Shown here: positions 1-8,583 of the stretch, in pieces
Layout of the letters: every line of letters begins with the position of its first letter
Position numbering within the stretch: position 1 is the stretch's first letter
NCBI GenBank assembly: GCA_021199655.1
Contig: JAJQHQ010000075.1
Coordinates: 1 to 46,585 of the forward strand
Length of the DNA stretch: 46,585 bases
Source of the DNA: Lachnospiraceae bacterium
Lineage (GTDB): Bacteria; Bacillota; Clostridia; Lachnospirales; Lachnospiraceae
Direction of reading: 5' to 3'
Notes under the pieces: generated by a model
Told to the model about the DNA's origin: nothing
Databases searched by the model: none
What the model saw: only the letters and a program-made list of their open reading frames with translations
Program-made: the position numbers and the translations under genes

Positions 1-55
1 CATTATAAGCGGGGAGTATCAGAACTACTATGAGAAGATGTACGCTAACCGGTAA
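1..55 (+). CDS. rmlB: dTDP-glucose 4,6-dehydratase, C-terminal end only
   Basis: The window opens inside a gene. The frame whose first full codon is at base 2 gives about 17 residues ending EKMYANR and stops with TAA at 53-55. This tail (SGEYQNYYEKMY) is what I recall for the C-terminus of RmlB/RfbB in Clostridia. RmlB converts dTDP-glucose to dTDP-4-keto-6-deoxyglucose, the step before RmlC and RmlD. The next gene, rmlD, begins 19 bases later, so the genes are very likely one operon. The call rests on a short tail plus the neighbours; the rest of the gene lies outside the window. Confidence 0.7.
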   Translation, partial: IISGEYQNYYEKMYANR

Positions 56-74
56 AGCAGGTAAGGAGAAAGTG

Positions 75-989
75 ATGAAAGTATTTGTAACAGGTGTCGG
101 AGGTCAGCTCGGACATGATGTGATGAATGAATTATATAAACGTGGCCATGAGGGTATTGGTTCCGATGTCGCAGAAAACTATTTCGGTGTTGCTGACGGT
201 TCTGCTGTGACCACGGCTCCTTATGTGTCTTTGGATATTACAGATGTCTCAGTTGTTGATAAGACAATCACTGAAGTCAATCCGGATGTGGTGATCCACT
301 GCGCTGCGTGGACAGCTGTGGACATGGCTGAAGATGATGACAAAGTTGAGAGGGTACGAGCAGTCAATGCTAACGGCACGAAGAATATCGCAGAGATCTG
401 CAAGAAGCTTGACTGCAAGATGGTTTATATCAGTACCGACTATGTGTTCGATGGGCAGGGAACAGAGCCATGGCAACCAGACTGCAAGGACTACAAACCG
501 CTCAATGTCTATGGTCAAACGAAACTTGAGGGCGAGCTTGCAGTTTCGTCAACACTGGATAAGTACTTCATTGTCCGCATTGCCTGGGTGTTTGGTCTTA
601 ACGGTAAGAACTTCATCAAGACGATGCTGAACGTCGGAAAGACGCACGACACAGTTCGAGTGGTCAATGATCAGATCGGGACACCGACCTATACATATGA
701 TTTGGCTAGATTGTTGGTCGATATGGTAGAGACTGAAAAGTATGGCTGTTATCACGCCACAAATGAGGGCGGGTACATCAGCTGGTATGACTTCACAAAA
801 GAAATTTATAGACAAGCTGGTTATACGACGGAAGTTATTCCTGTGACCACAGAGGAGTATGGGTTAAGCAAGGCCGCACGTCCATTCAACAGCCGATTAG
901 ATAAGAGCAAGCTGGTGGAAGCAGGATTTGAGCCTTTGCCCACTTGGCAGGATGCGGTGAGCAGGTATTTGAAAGAGATTGAGTATTGA
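75..989 (+). CDS. rmlD: dTDP-4-dehydrorhamnose reductase
   Basis: A 304-residue short-chain dehydrogenase-like protein that performs the last step of dTDP-L-rhamnose synthesis in the cytoplasm, reducing the 4-keto group of dTDP-4-keto-L-rhamnose. The N-terminus has the nucleotide-binding motif VTGVGGQLG. Further on are the family-typical STDYVFDG stretch and the YGQTKLEGE segment, which holds the catalytic Tyr-x-x-x-Lys. Length is normal for RmlD. The start at 75 is chosen because AAGGAG lies just upstream; an in-frame start at 30 has no such site and adds residues unlike the family. It lies between the rmlB end and rmlC, as in many rhamnose operons. Confidence 0.93.
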   Translation: MKVFVTGVGGQLGHDVMNELYKRGHEGIGSDVAENYFGVADGSAVTTAPYVSLDITDVSVVDKTITEVNPDVVIHCAAWTAVDMAEDDDKVERVRAVNANGTKNIAEICKKLDCKMVYISTDYVFDGQGTEPWQPDCKDYKPLNVYGQTKLEGELAVSSTLDKYFIVRIAWVFGLNGKNFIKTMLNVGKTHDTVRVVNDQIGTPTYTYDLARLLVDMVETEKYGCYHATNEGGYISWYDFTKEIYRQAGYTTEVIPVTTEEYGLSKAARPFNSRLDKSKLVEAGFEPLPTWQDAVSRYLKEIEY

Positions 990-1020
990 GAAAATTGCAA
1001 TAGATGAGGTGTGGAGAGTA

Positions 1021-1623
1021 ATGGGACAGATTAAAGTAACGAAGGCACCAATAGAGGGTTTGTATGTGATAGAGCCAACTGTTCACGGTGACAGCAGAGG
1101 CTATTTCGTGGAGACATATAACCAGAATGATATGCATGAAGCAGGACTGGATATGGTATTTGTCCAAGACAACCAGTCCATGTCAACCAAAGGTGTTCTG
1201 AGAGGATTGCACTTCCAGAAGCAGTACCCACAGGGCAAGCTGGTGCGTGTTATCAAGGGCAGCGTCTTTGATGTGGCTGTGGATTTGAGAAGCAACAGCA
1301 AGACATATGGTCAGTGGTATGGAGTAGAACTGAATGCTGAGAACATGAAGCAGTTCTATATATCAGAGGGATTTGCACACGGCTTTCTGGTTCTCTCTGA
1401 TGTTGCAGAGTTTTGCTACAAGTGTACAGATTTCTATCATCCCGGAGACGAAGGTGGCATGGCTTGGAATGACCCGGAGATAGGTATTGAATGGCCGGGT
1501 GTAGTTGGAAAGTATCAGGGAACAGCAAGTGCTGAAGGATATAGGTTAGAGAGTGGCGAGTGCCTGAATCTTAGCGATAAGGATCAGAAGTGGCTTGGAC
1601 TGAAGGATACATTTAAGTTTTAA
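1021..1623 (+). CDS. rmlC: dTDP-4-dehydrorhamnose 3,5-epimerase
   Basis: A 200-residue cupin epimerase that acts between RmlB and RmlD, turning dTDP-4-keto-6-deoxyglucose into dTDP-4-keto-L-rhamnose. Recognisable family segments are DSRGYFVETYN, GVLRGLHFQ (with the active-site His), VFDVAVDLR and SEGFAHGFLVLS. Start at 1021 is supported by GGAG seven bases upstream; an in-frame start at 979 overlaps the end of rmlD and adds atypical residues. The C-terminus is slightly longer than in minimal RmlC proteins (about 180-190 residues). A second, more distant cupin epimerase sits at 16793 in the CDP-sugar part of the cluster. Confidence 0.93.
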   Translation: MGQIKVTKAPIEGLYVIEPTVHGDSRGYFVETYNQNDMHEAGLDMVFVQDNQSMSTKGVLRGLHFQKQYPQGKLVRVIKGSVFDVAVDLRSNSKTYGQWYGVELNAENMKQFYISEGFAHGFLVLSDVAEFCYKCTDFYHPGDEGGMAWNDPEIGIEWPGVVGKYQGTASAEGYRLESGECLNLSDKDQKWLGLKDTFKF

Positions 1624-1640
1624 CAAGAATGGGGATAAAT

Positions 1641-2879
1641 ATGGCACAGGATGTTCAGCACGTCTTTTTGGTGGGCGCAAAGAGTCTTGGTGCTTATGGT
1701 GGATATGAGACATTCATTAATAAGCTAACCGAATATCACCAGAATAATGAGAAAATTAAATATCATGTGGCATGCAAAGCAAATGGGGACGGCAGCATGG
1801 ATCCAAGCAAGACAGATGGGGCTGCTATAGTTTCTGACCATGAATTTGTTTATCATAACGCAAACTGCATTCAGATACATATTCCCGAAATTTTGGGTCC
1901 GGCACAGGCGATTTACTATGACGTTGCGGCGTTGAGGGCATGTTGCGATTACATCAAGAAGAATAATATTCCACATCCTATAGTGTATATAATGGCATGC
2001 AGGATTGGTCCATTTATAGGTCACTATTACAAGAAAATTCATAAGCTAGGTGGACAGATTTTTCTAAATCCGGATGGACATGAATGGATGAGAGCAAAAT
2101 GGAGCAAGCCAGTTCGTAGGTATTGGAAATTGTCTGAACATAGAATGGTTAAGTACAGTGATCTTGCAGTTTGTGATTCCATAACGATTGAGAAATATAT
2201 ACATGAGAGTTATGACGGAAAGGGAATTAAAGGGCGAAATCCGAAAACGACGTTTATAGCTTACGGAGCTGAAACCAGAAAGAGCAAATTGTCCGATGAC
2301 GACCAAAAACTATTGGATTGGTATAAAGAAAAAGGATTATCGGCGAAAGGGTATTATCTTGTTGTCGGTAGGTTTGTTCCCGAAAATAATTATGAGACTA
2401 TGATACGCGAGTTCATGAAAAGCTCTTCAAAAAGAGATTTCGCTATTATAACTACACATAATGATGTGTTGCTAGAAAAGATTGAAGATGAATTTCATTT
2501 TAAATCAGATAAGCGGATAAAATTTGTAGGAACCGTATATGACGAAGAATTATTGATGAAGATCCGAGAAAATGCTTATGGGTATTTGCATGGACATGAG
2601 GTTGGAGGAACAAATCCAAGTCTGCTGGAAGCACTAGGAAGTACAGAATTAAATCTATTACTTGATGTTGGTTTTAATTCTGAGGTTGCTGACGATGGTG
2701 CTTTATATTGGAACAAGGAAGAGGGAAATCTAGCTTCATTGATTAATAAAGTTGATTCAATGCGTGAGAGCGAAATAGCGGTACTTGGACAGAAGGCACA
2801 TCAGAGGATTAGGCAGTTGTATAATTGGGAATACATATGTAATGAATATGAAGAGATATGGTTAGATGATAGTCAATGA
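1641..2879 (+). CDS. DUF1972-type glycosyltransferase, probably a rhamnosyltransferase
   Basis: A 412-residue GT4-like enzyme of the family carrying the N-terminal DUF1972 domain, which includes Cps2T/WchF beta-1,4-rhamnosyltransferases. The signature is near the N-terminus: VGAKSLGAYGGYETFINKL. A GT4 C-terminal domain follows, with VGRFVPENNYETMIREF and the donor-binding stretch HGHEVGGTNPSLLEALG. The position directly after rmlD and rmlC fits transfer of rhamnose onto the lipid-linked repeat unit at the inner membrane face. Start at 1641 has GGGGA upstream at a good distance; an in-frame ATG at 1629 is weaker. From this gene on the DNA becomes markedly AT-rich, the usual sign of a swapped serotype region. 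Confidence 0.82.
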   Translation: MAQDVQHVFLVGAKSLGAYGGYETFINKLTEYHQNNEKIKYHVACKANGDGSMDPSKTDGAAIVSDHEFVYHNANCIQIHIPEILGPAQAIYYDVAALRACCDYIKKNNIPHPIVYIMACRIGPFIGHYYKKIHKLGGQIFLNPDGHEWMRAKWSKPVRRYWKLSEHRMVKYSDLAVCDSITIEKYIHESYDGKGIKGRNPKTTFIAYGAETRKSKLSDDDQKLLDWYKEKGLSAKGYYLVVGRFVPENNYETMIREFMKSSSKRDFAIITTHNDVLLEKIEDEFHFKSDKRIKFVGTVYDEELLMKIRENAYGYLHGHEVGGTNPSLLEALGSTELNLLLDVGFNSEVADDGALYWNKEEGNLASLINKVDSMRESEIAVLGQKAHQRIRQLYNWEYICNEYEEIWLDDSQ

Positions 2880-2929
2880 GGAAGAGTAAGAATAACAATA
2901 ACAATAGCTGCGACATGAGGTGCTGATAC

Positions 2930-3600
2930 ATGAATATTATAAATTTGGCTAGGAGTACAGTAAAAACAATTTATATAAATTTAAGAATATTTCCTTTTTT
3001 TAAAGCTGTCCGCTTCCCTATAGTTGCTTCATATGATGTAATTTTTGAGGGCTGTAGAAAGAATTGTATTGAATTACTTGATGATACAGTCAAGTTTGCA
3101 TCTATTAAGGTGGGATTTTACGATGGAACAGGGCATATGGCAAAAGATAAGAACACAGTTATAAGTATTGATAGAAACTGTACCCTCAAAGTTGGCCATG
3201 ACGTTACAATTGCTAAAGGAAGTATTATCCGTATATCTTCGGGGGGGGTATTAGTATAGGGAATGGGTTTAAAGGCGGCCCTAATTTGCATATCTTTGCC
3301 CAAAAGAAAATAACAATTGAATCTGGATGCTTGGTTGGATGGAATGTAACTTTGATGGATAGAGATGGGCATAATATATATGATTTAAATGGTACTCATA
3401 TTAACCCCAATAATGATGTTTATATCGGGTCAAATGTGTGGCTTTGTTCATATTGTTCTATTTTAAAGGGAAGCAAGGTTGGAGAGAATTCAATCGTAGG
3501 ATATGGTGCTATAGTGTCCAATGATTTTAAAGAGGGGAATATAATTGTTGCTGGGATTCCAGCAAAATGTGTTAGAAGTAAAGTGAATTGGACTATATAA
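2930..3600 (+). CDS. Left-handed beta-helix (hexapeptide) acyltransferase, frameshifted at a run of eight G
   Basis: As written the frame from 2930 stops at 3259, just after a G8 run. The remainder, starting LHIFAQKKITIESGCLVG, continues in another frame to 3600. One more G (or two fewer) joins both into a single protein of about 223 residues. The joined protein has hexapeptide-type repeats and the typical acetyltransferase end GYGAIVSNDF...VAGIPAKCVRSK. Such enzymes usually add O-acetyl groups to sugars with acetyl-CoA in the cytoplasm. Most of the active region lies after the break, so the gene reads as OFF in this sequence. It could be a phase-variable gene, a true pseudogene or a sequencing error; the first is favoured by two similar breaks downstream. 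Confidence 0.75.
3241..3248 (+). repeat. Poly-G tract (G8) inside acyltransferase gene
   Basis: Eight consecutive G in a gene of about 33 percent GC. The downstream part of the gene is one base out of frame at exactly this point: G9 or G6 would restore it. Slippage at such runs is the classic basis of phase variation. Confidence 0.8.
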
Positions 3601-3771
3601 TAGCAAATTTCTTGATCCGCAATGAAAGGAGAACCAAATATAGGTGTCTACATCAAAAAGCAATAGACTATTATTCTAAAAAAATGAAACATTCCACATG
3701 ATAATACCACATATCAAAAGAGCTAATTTGCTGTAGATACTTTTTGATAATTATGTGTTAATGGAGGGAAT

Positions 3772-5043
3772 ATGGGTATATATATATCGGAAAAAACCAT
3801 ATATAAAGCGGTGATTTGGAGTTTCTTTTTAATGGAAACTATTACGTTGCAATTGTTTGGCGGAAGCTTTCGTATTTACTTTATTTTTTCACTTCTAACG
3901 ATATTTATATTGCTTCCAAATGTTAAATATCTTAATGGAAATATTATAATCGCAAGCGTAGCATACATCATGGCATTATTTATATCAACAATTTTTTCGG
4001 ATTCAGTAAGTGGCGCATTTACGAATACTTGTTCAAATATTTTATATATTTGTACAGCATATGCGATATGCTTAATGATGGTAGCAGGAATTTTTGAAGC
4101 TAATGAAATTCAAGAAACTCTGTGCAATATATTATTATTTATCATTATATTCGGATTGATACAATATATCATTTATTATACAACAGGGATTAGTCTATTG
4201 AAAGGAATATCAGAAGGACAAATATCAGGGGTAAGTAATGAGCCAAATGGACATGGAAAGATTGTGGGAATGGCTTTAGCTTTTTCATTTCCAGCATTAG
4301 TAAGGATGGAACCAGGAAGATGTAAGCAGAAATACAAGTTACTGTTTACCTTGTCGGCACTCACAATGATTATTTCGATTGCTCGAAATGTATTATATTC
4401 AATAATTGTGACAGCTATTATTATGTTTTGTTATTACATGCCCAAAAGAAATGTGAGAAACCAACTAATAAAGATATTATTCGTATGCGGAGTACTAGTA
4501 GGTGTTGCTGTATTTTTGATTAATTCCGGGGTTTTAAGGCTTGGTGAATGGAGTACTGAAAAGCTACAAAATCTGTTTATAACTAATATAGATGATGTGT
4601 TAGATGATGGTTCGGGTAGTTTCAGACTTCCAGCTCTTATGGCAAGCATAGATTCTTGGCTAGAATCAGTAAAGACCTTTTTAGTAGGACATGGGCCTGG
4701 ACAGGCATATGCATTAATTAATGGCTATTATTATACAAGGGTTGCAGGAAACGGCATTTTGGCCGGACTTCCTGGTACCGGTATAATTGGAGAAATACCT
4801 TATGTTGCAATGCTAATACTCCCCATAATTTATGCAAAAAAACTATCCAACATTTTAAATTTTATAGAATCAGATGCAAGTGATGTATCTTTCTCTGAAC
4901 AAGTAATGGCAATTGGAATTTATGTATTTGTGCTGGACTTTATTTCTAGTGCGTTTTATTTTGCAGTAATGTGGACTGTTGTTGCACTTGGTTTTTATTG
5001 TGAAACCGAATACAGGAGGATACTAAATTCCGAGATGGATTGA
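3772..5043 (+). CDS. O-antigen polymerase-like membrane protein (Wzy candidate)
   Basis: A 423-residue, very hydrophobic protein with about ten to twelve predicted membrane segments spread along its length. A larger loop around residues 270-320 includes DDVLDDGSGSFRLPALM and LVGHGPGQAY, the type of loop and GxGxG-like stretch seen in Wzy/O-antigen ligase (Wzy_C) proteins. It would polymerise the repeat unit on the outer face of the membrane. Sequence identity among Wzy proteins is low, so the call rests on topology, loop placement and context. GGAGGG precedes the ATG at 3772. It shares the cluster with one flippase (13484), giving one Wzx and one Wzy. Confidence 0.78.
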   Translation: MGIYISEKTIYKAVIWSFFLMETITLQLFGGSFRIYFIFSLLTIFILLPNVKYLNGNIIIASVAYIMALFISTIFSDSVSGAFTNTCSNILYICTAYAICLMMVAGIFEANEIQETLCNILLFIIIFGLIQYIIYYTTGISLLKGISEGQISGVSNEPNGHGKIVGMALAFSFPALVRMEPGRCKQKYKLLFTLSALTMIISIARNVLYSIIVTAIIMFCYYMPKRNVRNQLIKILFVCGVLVGVAVFLINSGVLRLGEWSTEKLQNLFITNIDDVLDDGSGSFRLPALMASIDSWLESVKTFLVGHGPGQAYALINGYYYTRVAGNGILAGLPGTGIIGEIPYVAMLILPIIYAKKLSNILNFIESDASDVSFSEQVMAIGIYVFVLDFISSAFYFAVMWTVVALGFYCETEYRRILNSEMD

Positions 5044-5055
5044 AAGGGTATGTTT

Positions 5056-5874
5056 ATGAAATTGGTAACAGTTTGTATATGCGTTTATAATGGCGAAAAA
5101 TATATAATTGAAACACTAGAAAGCATAACGAAACAAACATATAAAGATTTTGATTTGCTCATTGTGGATGATGCGTCAACGGATAATGGAATTAAAATTG
5201 CAGAAAAGTTTCTTGCTGAAAGAGCAGAATTCTCTTGGTCAATATATCATTTAAAAGAAAATGGGGGATTAGCACGGGCAAGAAGATTTGCGGAGGAACA
5301 TATCAATACAAAATATATTATGTTTTTTGACGCAGATGATATCATGCTTCCTAATATGTTAGAGAGACTTGTTTTTGAAATCAATGGCGATGACGATTTA
5401 ATTGCCGTAGGGTGTTACTTGGATTACATAGATGCAGAAGGAAAAAAATTAGTTGGGGGCCTTTATATTGGAGCCAAAACGAAAGAAGAGTTCTTTGAAA
5501 AAGCTAAAGCTGAAAAATTGATATTTATGCATCCAAGTACTATTTTTGATAGAGAAGCAGCACTTAGTGTCGGAGGGCGAAACGTATCAGGGTTTCCAGA
5601 AGGAAAGCCATACTATCAGGATATGTGTGAAGACTGCGATTTATGGACACGCATGTCTGATCTTTATATTAATGGAAAAGCTATGATAGTTATTCCAGAA
5701 GTCCTTGCATATTATAGAAAAATGGATAATACCATGTCGACAAACACAAGAGCGATGAAGTTAAGGATGTTGCATATAAAAAGAAATCTGAAACTACGAC
5801 GTCAAGGAAAGCCGGAGATCGCATTTATAAATTTTGAAAATACACTGTCAAAAAAAGGAAAACAGGAGGCTTAA
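5056..5874 (+). CDS. Glycosyltransferase family 2
   Basis: A GT-A fold glycosyltransferase. The N-terminus reads MKLVTVCICVYNGEKYI, then LLIVDDASTD (nucleotide binding), and the metal-binding FFDADD follows near residue 95. MCEDCDLWTRM near residue 190 matches the usual ED-containing acceptor region. ATG at 5056 is preferred over 5050 because AAAGGG ends only one base before 5050. The frame ends at 5874 right after a run of seven A. The next frame continues with sequence that resembles the normal C-terminal tail of such enzymes up to 6049, so this protein is probably 58 residues too short. The catalytic domain is complete, so activity may survive. Confidence 0.85.
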   Translation: MKLVTVCICVYNGEKYIIETLESITKQTYKDFDLLIVDDASTDNGIKIAEKFLAERAEFSWSIYHLKENGGLARARRFAEEHINTKYIMFFDADDIMLPNMLERLVFEINGDDDLIAVGCYLDYIDAEGKKLVGGLYIGAKTKEEFFEKAKAEKLIFMHPSTIFDREAALSVGGRNVSGFPEGKPYYQDMCEDCDLWTRMSDLYINGKAMIVIPEVLAYYRKMDNTMSTNTRAMKLRMLHIKRNLKLRRQGKPEIAFINFENTLSKKGKQEA

Positions 5875-6049
5875 CCACGAATGTAAAGCAACAGATGCGT
5901 TTCGTAAATTTGGTTTTTCTATGGTTAGAAAGGAATATTTACGCGGCGTGTTTTGGCTGACTACTGCTTTTGTATCATCTCCAAAGTATGTTACAGACAA
6001 AATAAAACCTTTATGTTCTAAGCTGTTCCAAATGGGGGGGACAAAATGA
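5857..6049 (+). pseudogene. Displaced C-terminal tail of the GT2 enzyme, after a shift at A7
   Basis: In the frame one base later, right after the A run at 5850-5856, a tail of about 60 residues reads FRKFGFSMVRKEYLRGVFW and SSPKYVTDKIKP. This is typical of the basic, hydrophobic C-termini of GT2 polysaccharide enzymes. With six A instead of seven, it would be continuous with the gene at 5056. There is no good start site of its own. Its TGA overlaps the ATG of the next gene (ATGA at 6046-6049), which also suggests it is the true end of the upstream gene. Confidence 0.6.
6034..6040 (+). repeat. Poly-G tract (G7) at the junction of GT2 tail and next gene
   Basis: Seven G end five bases before the ATG at 6046, so the run also occupies the Shine-Dalgarno position for that gene. 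One extra G would open the GT2 tail frame directly into the downstream gene and give a fusion. Tract length could therefore tune both termination upstream and initiation downstream. Confidence 0.65.
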
Positions 6050-7326
6050 GCTTTTTAAAAGATGTATTTTCAATGTTAAACTCTAATTATAATTACGCTG
6101 TACTCCGTAATTGGGAGGGGTTACCAGATCGTTGTAGCAGCAGGGATATAGATATTATATTAGATAGAAAGAGTTACAAATGTGTCGAAAAAGATATTAT
6201 CGAGATCGCTAAGAAGAATACCATGATGTTGATTCAGAGGTTTAAAAGCGAAAGATTTAACACGTTGATATTTGCGAATGCAAAAAGACATGAAATTATA
6301 CAATTAGACTTTTTCTTTCATTGTTCTTTCCATGGAATTATACTAATGGACACTCAAACAATGCTTCAGGAGAGAATTATTGAAGATGAAATTTATCATG
6401 TTGACAAAGCTGTGGAATTTCTTGACAAATTTTTATTTAATATCTCTTGCGGTGAGCAATACCCTGAAAAGTATTGCAAGGTTAAAGAAGAAGCCAAAAC
6501 AAACGAACGAGTTAAAAAAATTCTATTTGAAGTATTCGGCTGTGATAATATTGAAACAATTGAAAGCGAAAAAACTTATAGTTTACGAAAAAAAGCCAAT
6601 GCGCATAGTGTACATGTAAGTTTAATCAATCATGTTGGAAATAAAATTAGATTTTTCGGTACAAATCTGAAAAACTGGATATTTCCACAGGGTATATCAG
6701 TAGGCTTTACTGGCGCAGATGGTGTTGGTAAAACAACAATTCTAAACTTACTTGTTGATGAGTTAGAGACAACATTTTCATCTGTAGATGTATTTCATTT
6801 CAGACCTTCTGTTTTTGCAAATTTGGGGGATGCACTTCATGATGTGGGTTTAAAAAAAGAGGTAGATCATGACTATAATAGACCTCATCGTGGAGGAAAG
6901 ACAAATGTGATCAGTTCTTTATTTAGACTATTATATTATATTGCAGACTATATAATAGGATATTTCAGAAAAATAAGACATCTTATATATAGAAGACATG
7001 TAGTTATTTTTGATCGTTATTACACGGATATAATTACTGATAGTGAACGCAGTAAAATTTTTTTGCCCATAAAGTTTTTAAAAGCTATGCGTATTTTTGT
7101 ACCAAAGCTTCGGTATAACTTCCTGATTACTGCAGATGAAAATAGAATTATTATGAGAAAACAGGAACTTGAAATTGAAGAAATAGATAAAATACAGGCA
7201 AATATTTCGAAGGTAGGAGAATTAAACGGCTATTATCTGATAAATAATAACGGGAGTGCAGAAGAAGCACTCGAAGAGGTACTTGGTATAATATACTCTG
7301 GACAAAACAGTAGGTATTTGAGGTGA
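6046..7326 (+). CDS. Two-domain protein: nucleotidyltransferase-like plus thymidylate-kinase-like P-loop
   Basis: A 426-residue protein. Residues 1-200 look like a nucleotidyltransferase-fold domain: YAVLRNWEGLPDR, then SRDIDIILD, an acidic pair in a position that often binds metal. Residues 215-420 are thymidylate-kinase-like: GFTGADGVGKTT (Walker A, around residues 220-231), then DRYYTDIITD near residue 323, similar to the DRY motif of TMP kinases. Proteins with a TMP-kinase-like domain are known from capsule and exopolysaccharide loci. Here a role in phosphorylating or activating a sugar or polyol is inferred, not shown. It starts at a TGA/ATG overlap preceded by the G7 run. Confidence 0.65.
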   Translation: MSFLKDVFSMLNSNYNYAVLRNWEGLPDRCSSRDIDIILDRKSYKCVEKDIIEIAKKNTMMLIQRFKSERFNTLIFANAKRHEIIQLDFFFHCSFHGIILMDTQTMLQERIIEDEIYHVDKAVEFLDKFLFNISCGEQYPEKYCKVKEEAKTNERVKKILFEVFGCDNIETIESEKTYSLRKKANAHSVHVSLINHVGNKIRFFGTNLKNWIFPQGISVGFTGADGVGKTTILNLLVDELETTFSSVDVFHFRPSVFANLGDALHDVGLKKEVDHDYNRPHRGGKTNVISSLFRLLYYIADYIIGYFRKIRHLIYRRHVVIFDRYYTDIITDSERSKIFLPIKFLKAMRIFVPKLRYNFLITADENRIIMRKQELEIEEIDKIQANISKVGELNGYYLINNNGSAEEALEEVLGIIYSGQNSRYLR

Positions 7327-7336
7327 TTAGTAGGGT

Positions 7337-8581
7337 ATGGAAAAATTAAAAATATTTGTATCTGCATATGCATGTGAACCAGGGAAAGGTTCTGAAATAG
7401 GTGTAGGCTGGCATTGGGTACTCGAGATGAGCAAGTATTTTGAACTTTGGGTATTAACCCGTGCAAACAATCAGATTCCTATTGATAATTATTTCGAAGA
7501 TTATCCCAGTAACAAGGACAATATACATTGGATATATTTCGATTGCCCTGATTATATTAGACGATTTAAGCATCAGATGAAAGGCGTGAGATTTTACTAC
7601 ACGCTATGGGAGCTTATGTCGGATAATATTGTAAAAAAAACTATGGCCGGAAACAATATAGAGATTTTTCATTTGCTAACATATGGAAATTCAATTTGGT
7701 ACGTGAGTAAGCATGGGCAAAGAAAATTTTTTATTTGGGGACCAACTGGAGGTGTAGACACAATCCCGCGAGATTTCTCTAAGCACTACGGATTTAAACA
7801 GAGATGTATAGAGGAAATTCGAAGAGTAATTGTAAGTTCGTTACGGCTCGCTCCGGGATTCTATAACAAATGTAAAAATGCTAATCTAATCTTTTGTAAA
7901 TCACAGTCGATGAAGGATATAATACCAAAACGGCACCAATATAAAGCAGAGATATTCACAGATGTTGCAGTTGATCTGTCACCGGTTGAGACTCAAAATC
8001 ATAAAAGCTATAGCAAAAAAATCATGTTCATCACAGTTGGACGACTAGATGGCTGGCGGGGGTTTGACTTGATTATTGAGTCATTTTCCCAATTGGCTAT
8101 TAACAATCCAAAGATAGAACTGAAGATTATTGGCGATGGAGCGGAACGCAAACATTTAAAAAGACTTATTTCTGATGCGGGAATGGATAGGCAAATTATA
8201 ATGACTGGCCAAGTATCAATGGATGAGTATAATAACGCCATGAAAGAGTGTGATGTCGTTGTCAATGCATGTCTTAAAGAGGGAGGGGTAACAAACGCCT
8301 TTGATTGTATGGCATGGGGAAAACCATTAATCTGTATTGATACAGGTGGATATACAAGAAATTTCGACTCGGAGTGCGCAATCATCATAGAAAAGAGTTC
8401 GAGAATAGAGACAATCAAAAAACTTCGAGACTCAATGCAGAAAGTTCTTGATTATGATTTAAGAAACAAAATGAGTGAAGCTATGCATAAACGTGCCAAT
8501 GAGATAACTTGGGAGAAAAAAGGAAAGTTGATTCGTGACAGGATTGAAGATGCTTGGACGAACAGGAGCGAAGATAAGTAA
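7337..8581 (+). CDS. Glycosyltransferase family 4 (GT-B fold)
   Basis: A 414-residue retaining glycosyltransferase. The N-terminus has SAYACEPGKGSEIGVGWHW, a glycine-rich acceptor-side loop seen in this group of GT4 enzymes. The C-terminal domain starts at IMFITVGRLDGWRGFDLI and has KIIGDGAERKHLKRL and the donor-binding region VNACLKEGGVTNAFDCMAWG, with a Glu-containing E(x7)E-like arrangement. It acts on the cytoplasmic membrane face on the lipid-linked repeat. It starts ten bases after the preceding gene and ends two bases before the next, so it is translationally embedded in the operon. Donor sugar and linkage cannot be read from sequence. Confidence 0.85.
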   Translation: MEKLKIFVSAYACEPGKGSEIGVGWHWVLEMSKYFELWVLTRANNQIPIDNYFEDYPSNKDNIHWIYFDCPDYIRRFKHQMKGVRFYYTLWELMSDNIVKKTMAGNNIEIFHLLTYGNSIWYVSKHGQRKFFIWGPTGGVDTIPRDFSKHYGFKQRCIEEIRRVIVSSLRLAPGFYNKCKNANLIFCKSQSMKDIIPKRHQYKAEIFTDVAVDLSPVETQNHKSYSKKIMFITVGRLDGWRGFDLIIESFSQLAINNPKIELKIIGDGAERKHLKRLISDAGMDRQIIMTGQVSMDEYNNAMKECDVVVNACLKEGGVTNAFDCMAWGKPLICIDTGGYTRNFDSECAIIIEKSSRIETIKKLRDSMQKVLDYDLRNKMSEAMHKRANEITWEKKGKLIRDRIEDAWTNRSEDK

Positions 8582-8583
8582 AT

